Shown here: piece after piece, positions 61,208 to 64,000 of the stretch
How the letters are laid out: every line of letters starts with the position of its first letter
Position numbering within the stretch: position 1 is the first letter of the stretch
DNA from: Methylobacter sp.
GTDB taxonomy: Bacteria > Pseudomonadota > Gammaproteobacteria > Methylococcales > Methylomonadaceae
Assembly: GCA_030699385.1 (NCBI GenBank)
Contig: JAUYMY010000054.1
Coordinates: 1 to 64,000, forward strand
DNA length: 64,000 nucleotides
Direction: 5' to 3'
Position numbers and translations under genes: made by a program
The notes under the pieces: model-generated
Seen by the model: only the letters and a program-made list of their open reading frames with translations
Told to the model about the DNA's origin: nothing
Databases searched by the model: none

Positions 61208-61469
61208 AAACCCCAGCGGGGTTTAAGCCATTAGCCGGGGGTTGAGCGTAGCGACACCCCCGGATAGCCGCGACGATAATATTCCGACCCTGGAGGGGTC
61301 GCAGCGGGCACCTGAAAAATAATGTATTTATAAATCAAAGCCATAACACTTTAACTCTTACACAGCATAGTCACTGCGACCCTTCCAGGGTCGTGTGTTT
61401 TTTTTATCGCATACCGGGGGTGTCGCTACGCTCAGCCCCCGGCTAACGGCTGGCAAACCCTCCGGGTTG
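61208..61469. repeat. Family F long inverted repeat
   Basis: A ~260-bp imperfect palindrome. The left arm includes TTAGCCGGGGGTTGAGCGTA and GCGACACCCCCGG; the right arm CCGGGGGTGTCGCTACGC and AGCCCCCGGCTAACGGC. Inner arms GACCCTGGAGGGGTCGCAG and CTGCGACCCTTCCAGGGTC also pair. It divides the envelope series and makes up most of the 478-bp gap. A family B fragment (AGAGTCCACGAAA) lies near 61106. Confidence 0.8.
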
Positions 61470-61547
61470 CATTTATGTTATCGATGTAATTGTATATAAC
61501 GATGAGCGAAAGACTTAGTGGTAATAGTCTTTTTAGCCCGGCATTAA

Positions 61548-62153
61548 TCAAGGCTTAATTCGGGTAATTTTGGAACCTTGTAATCCTAAGCCGGCCATTA
61601 AGCCTTTTTGCCCGAATACCACGGCATAAACATCATCGCGTGCTGTCGTTGTGGTTATGTTTCTGGCCATGCCTTCATCCAGAACAACGATGCTGGGGCC
61701 GACGCCCACTTCAAAGCCTTTGCTGCTATTGAGATGAGCCAGCGCCGCATCATTCATAAAAAATAAAACATAATCAAACGTCTGTACGCCGGCCTGCAAA
61801 CCGTAAGAACCGGCGACCAGATTGTAGTAGCCGACGGTTCTACCCTGTTTCCGCATCGCGCCTTTTCCGTATTGAGCTCCGCCGATAAACCCAGCTTTCA
61901 ACACATTTGGAAACACCAGCACGCCTTTAGCCTTTGCCGCCAGTTGCTTGAAGGAAGGCGACTGCTGATACAGCGTAGTCAACGCGGTACTGACATCGCG
62001 ATCGATTTCAGCCGCCGACATCGCATCCCCGCCCTTGACACCATTGCTTTGACAGCCGGACAGCATGGCAACCGCAATCAGCATTAAACAAGTCAGCTGT
62101 CTGATGCCGAACTTTGCGCTGATGGTTTCAGTGTTTAATTTTAAGTTATTCAT
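61548..62153 (-). CDS. SYLF/YSC84-type lipoprotein
   Basis: A 201-residue lipoprotein with lipobox LSGC. FKQLAAKAKGVLVFPNVLKA, then GFIGGAQYGKGAM and GSYGLQAGVQTFDYVLFFMN, and DVYAVVFGQKGLMAGLGLQG are the SYLF (Ysc84) domain, which binds phosphoinositides in eukaryotes and has an unknown envelope role in bacteria. The order of strands is complete. GAGAG precedes the start. It is part of the envelope series. Confidence 0.88.
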   Translation of the reverse strand: MNNLKLNTETISAKFGIRQLTCLMLIAVAMLSGCQSNGVKGGDAMSAAEIDRDVSTALTTLYQQSPSFKQLAAKAKGVLVFPNVLKAGFIGGAQYGKGAMRKQGRTVGYYNLVAGSYGLQAGVQTFDYVLFFMNDAALAHLNSSKGFEVGVGPSIVVLDEGMARNITTTTARDDVYAVVFGQKGLMAGLGLQGSKITRIKP

Positions 62154-62200
62154 AATTTACTCTCTCGTTAATTGATTATTCGACGCGTTGCCGCGTTTAT

Positions 62201-62560
62201 TCAGCCGCGCAACCATTGCTCAGCCTCTGCCGCTAAGGACGGATCAAAAAATTTTATTTCAGTGCTGCGAAGCCCTGCCCCGACGAACATCAACATCGAT
62301 TCTTCCCAGCGCTGCTCGCCGACAATCGCAATTTTGGCGATTTCATCTCCCTGTTCCAACAATAAATCGTCCTCAGCCCAGTGTTCTGATTTTTCCCACC
62401 CGTCAAAGTCTTCGGTGAGCACCAATACCTTCGGCTGCACGCCGCGTTCGATAAAATCGCGAGCCACGTTCTGTAGCGCCTTTTGATCGGACAGCAGCAT
62501 CGCCCCCCGAATATGAACGGTTATTACATTGCCATCAATTTTTATAATCTCGTGAGACAT
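62201..62560 (-). CDS. SpoIIAA-like (STAS-related) protein
   Basis: A 119-residue cytosolic protein. IIKIDGNVITVHIRGAMLLS, then KVLVLTEDFDGWEKSEHWAE and KIAIVGEQRWEESMLMFVGA, and the end IKFFDPSLAAEAEQWLR form the SpoIIAA-like/DUF3478 fold, related to CRAL-TRIO or STAS. Its ligand is unknown; it may bind lipids. GAGAG precedes the ATG. It lies between a membrane protein and the SYLF lipoprotein. Confidence 0.85.
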   Translation of the reverse strand: MSHEIIKIDGNVITVHIRGAMLLSDQKALQNVARDFIERGVQPKVLVLTEDFDGWEKSEHWAEDDLLLEQGDEIAKIAIVGEQRWEESMLMFVGAGLRSTEIKFFDPSLAAEAEQWLRG

Positions 62561-62579
62561 CGCTTACTCTCGTTTGTAG

Positions 62580-63089
62580 TTAATTTGGGTCATTCGGTAG
62601 TTGGGTGATTAGCTTGCGAAGACTGCCCGTTCCAAGACGGCGATCGAGTCCTGCGTAAAGGTGATATCCAAAAAACGTCAAGCCGATCACGATAACCTTG
62701 CCTAGCATGATGTTGCGATCCTTATGCTCCCAGGCGTAGATGAAGGCCTGCCCTATCATGCCAACCTCCCGGTAAGCATGAAAAAGCTTTTCCATAAATA
62801 ACACCAGGAAGGTCACAAGCGCATAAACCAGCGTCTTATACAACGCAGCCATTCCCAAGGCATGGCTGGCGTCGAAACGCTTACCGGCTGGCGTCTTATC
62901 GAGAATGATCACGATTTTCGCGACAATCAGCGCGCTGACCGCCGCCGTCGACAGCGCATTAACTTCAACCTGATAGTCAGCCAAGAATAACTTTTTCAAT
63001 GTCAGCATGATGGCAAAACACAAGAAAAAATACAGGCTGAGCCAAGCAACTTCCTTGAGCTCATGTTGTAAGTCTGATAGTCGTATCAT
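62580..63089 (-). CDS. Four-helix membrane protein of unknown function
   Basis: A 169-residue inner-membrane protein with about four helices (WLSLYFFLCFAIMLTLKKLF, TAAVSALIVAKIVIILDK, TLVYALVTFLVLFMEKLF, KVIVIGLTFFGYHLYAGL). I do not recognise the family. It lies 19 bp before the SpoIIAA-like gene, so the two are probably co-transcribed. Confidence 0.75.
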   Translation of the reverse strand: MIRLSDLQHELKEVAWLSLYFFLCFAIMLTLKKLFLADYQVEVNALSTAAVSALIVAKIVIILDKTPAGKRFDASHALGMAALYKTLVYALVTFLVLFMEKLFHAYREVGMIGQAFIYAWEHKDRNIMLGKVIVIGLTFFGYHLYAGLDRRLGTGSLRKLITQLPNDPN

Positions 63090-63144
63090 AGTTTCGCTTT
63101 TGAATGATTAAATAACATTTAAAAATGAGGTGACTGCTTTACTG

Positions 63145-63951
63145 CTATTTAGGAAACATCAAAGTCACCACAAAACGCAGCCCCCAATCCGCTATGCCGT
63201 CCGGTTTCTCGGCATAATAACGGCCACCCAGCGTAAAAGCGACGGGTTGAGGGCCGATCTTGATCAGTTGTTGCACAGTCAAGTTAAGCGGCGTATTCCA
63301 ACGCTCACCTTCCCAGTCGTAGGTCGATTCGGTATTAACACCGAAGGTCGTGAACGTTTTCGTGGTATAGGCCAGAAACGGCTGCATAAATGTAGAGCTC
63401 ACTTCGGAACGCCTGTTGTTGCCGCTAAAAGACCACAGATGATTGGCCAACATGCCGTAAGTCCAACCGTTATTCTGCCGCAGCGCAACGGCGGTCGGCC
63501 CTGCTCCCCATTTCTGGCCGCCCAAGGCATCATCCGATGCGCTCGGATACAAAAAAACCGGCCCGCCGCCTACGATCCAACCGCCGACCGATTCCTTTGG
63601 CGACATAAAGAAGCTTTGCACGATGTCGCCTAGTCCGCTCACGTCTGAACCACCGGACACGGGCGATTCAGCATGGACGATGGGCATGATCGTCCGCGTA
63701 ATCAGATTCCAGTCGTCGCCTACCGAAAACGGAATCACCGGTTGCACATTGGCGGTAAAACGCATGGCATCGGTTGAACCAATGCCGAAATCCCAGTTAT
63801 TTTGCACTGGAACGCTGATCAGATTGGCAATCGGATTTTGCAGTTTTTTGGCCAGTTCGGCGGCATTGGCCTGAGCATCGTCCGCAGCCATGACAGACCT
63901 TGTTGTCATGGCTGCGCTTAACGCAAGAGCAATGGTTAAGTAACGCTTCAT
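63145..63951 (-). CDS. Outer-membrane beta-barrel transporter-like protein
   Basis: A 268-residue protein with a signal peptide (IALALSAAMTTRSVMA). The mature part has AAELAKKLQNPIANLISVPV, a barrel of about ten strands (FTANVQPVIPFSVGDDWNLI, DIVQSFFMSP, GVNTESTYDWEGERWNTPLN) and the end WGLRFVVTLMFPK with a C-terminal aromatic-basic signature. Related proteins are usually labelled transporter. The ATG overlaps the stop of the next gene upstream (TAATG). Confidence 0.82.
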   Translation of the reverse strand: MKRYLTIALALSAAMTTRSVMAADDAQANAAELAKKLQNPIANLISVPVQNNWDFGIGSTDAMRFTANVQPVIPFSVGDDWNLITRTIMPIVHAESPVSGGSDVSGLGDIVQSFFMSPKESVGGWIVGGGPVFLYPSASDDALGGQKWGAGPTAVALRQNNGWTYGMLANHLWSFSGNNRRSEVSSTFMQPFLAYTTKTFTTFGVNTESTYDWEGERWNTPLNLTVQQLIKIGPQPVAFTLGGRYYAEKPDGIADWGLRFVVTLMFPK

Positions 63952-64000
63952 TATTTGACCAACTCAATCTCGCCCGGCCGCCAGCTTTTATCGAACCAGG
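63951..64000 (-). CDS. Partial gene, C-terminal 15 residues only
   Basis: The window ends inside this gene. The last residues read WFDKSWRPGEIELVK and the stop overlaps the start of the outer-membrane barrel gene (TAATG), so the two are translationally coupled. The product cannot be identified from so little. Confidence 0.55.
   Translation of the reverse strand, partial: WFDKSWRPGEIELVK

Noticed and set aside
61208-61469. rho-independent terminator or riboswitch
   Set aside because: The palindrome is ~260 bp with multiple internal stems and resembles a dispersed repeat; no U-run or aptamer pattern was seen.

Overview
The window looks like a chromosomal segment of a free-living gammaproteobacterium, most plausibly a Methylococcales-type methanotroph or a close relative. 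This is an inference. It rests on gene content (FeoABC, a hybrid cluster protein with its own reductase resembling the soluble methane monooxygenase reductase MmoC, a MutT-ThiE fusion, RNase T, MlaA, TsaB), on moderate GC, and on many dispersed palindromic repeats. No rRNA, tRNA, CRISPR array or prophage was seen.

Layout. 1-4200: a truncated glycerol dehydrogenase, an NAD(P)-binding protein and a Tat-exported FAD oxidase. 4126-12440: a Fur-boxed feoABC operon with a cytochrome b561, a sulfur-transfer operon (PP-loop ATPase, TusA-like carrier, CDF transporter), argJ and the MutT-ThiE fusion. 12600-22840: rnt, mlaA, an HD-GYP-hemerythrin signalling protein, tsaB, a TetR/membrane-protein pair with a visible operator, a SagB-like oxidase, an SplB-like radical SAM protein and an SDR.

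22840-29672 is an integron cassette array: a 55-codon N-terminal remnant of the integrase gene intI on the minus strand, a probable attI, then nine cassettes on the plus strand separated by recognisable attC sites. The integrase is broken off next to a palindromic element, so the array is probably frozen. Cassette genes include a class D (OXA-type) beta-lactamase, a PD-(D/E)XK-like protein, a nucleotide-processing-like protein, a possible membrane-active protein and several unknowns.

30100-38000: a hybrid sensor kinase, then an NO-response module in which norR is divergent from hcp, with NorR-type half-site palindromes and a sigma-54 -24/-12 element between them and a 2Fe-2S/FAD reductase downstream of hcp. 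38450-49910: a YoaA-type helicase, then a co-directional group of an EAL-CBS-GGDEF protein, a chemoreceptor, a degenerate EAL protein, glycogen phosphorylase, an HExxH protein and a ribbon-helix-helix-like protein, joining c-di-GMP signalling, taxis and glycogen mobilisation.

50113-64000: a one-directional minus-strand series of envelope genes (outer-membrane barrels, lipoproteins, a glycine-zipper protein, an MscS channel, SYLF and SpoIIAA-like proteins). Every gap above about 100 bp in it holds a dispersed repeat, which suggests one ancestral gene cluster later cut up by MITE-like insertions.

At least six repeat families recur across the window. Three (A, B, C) have terminal inverted repeats and look like MITEs; in two cases their ends supply the last codons and stop of a host gene.
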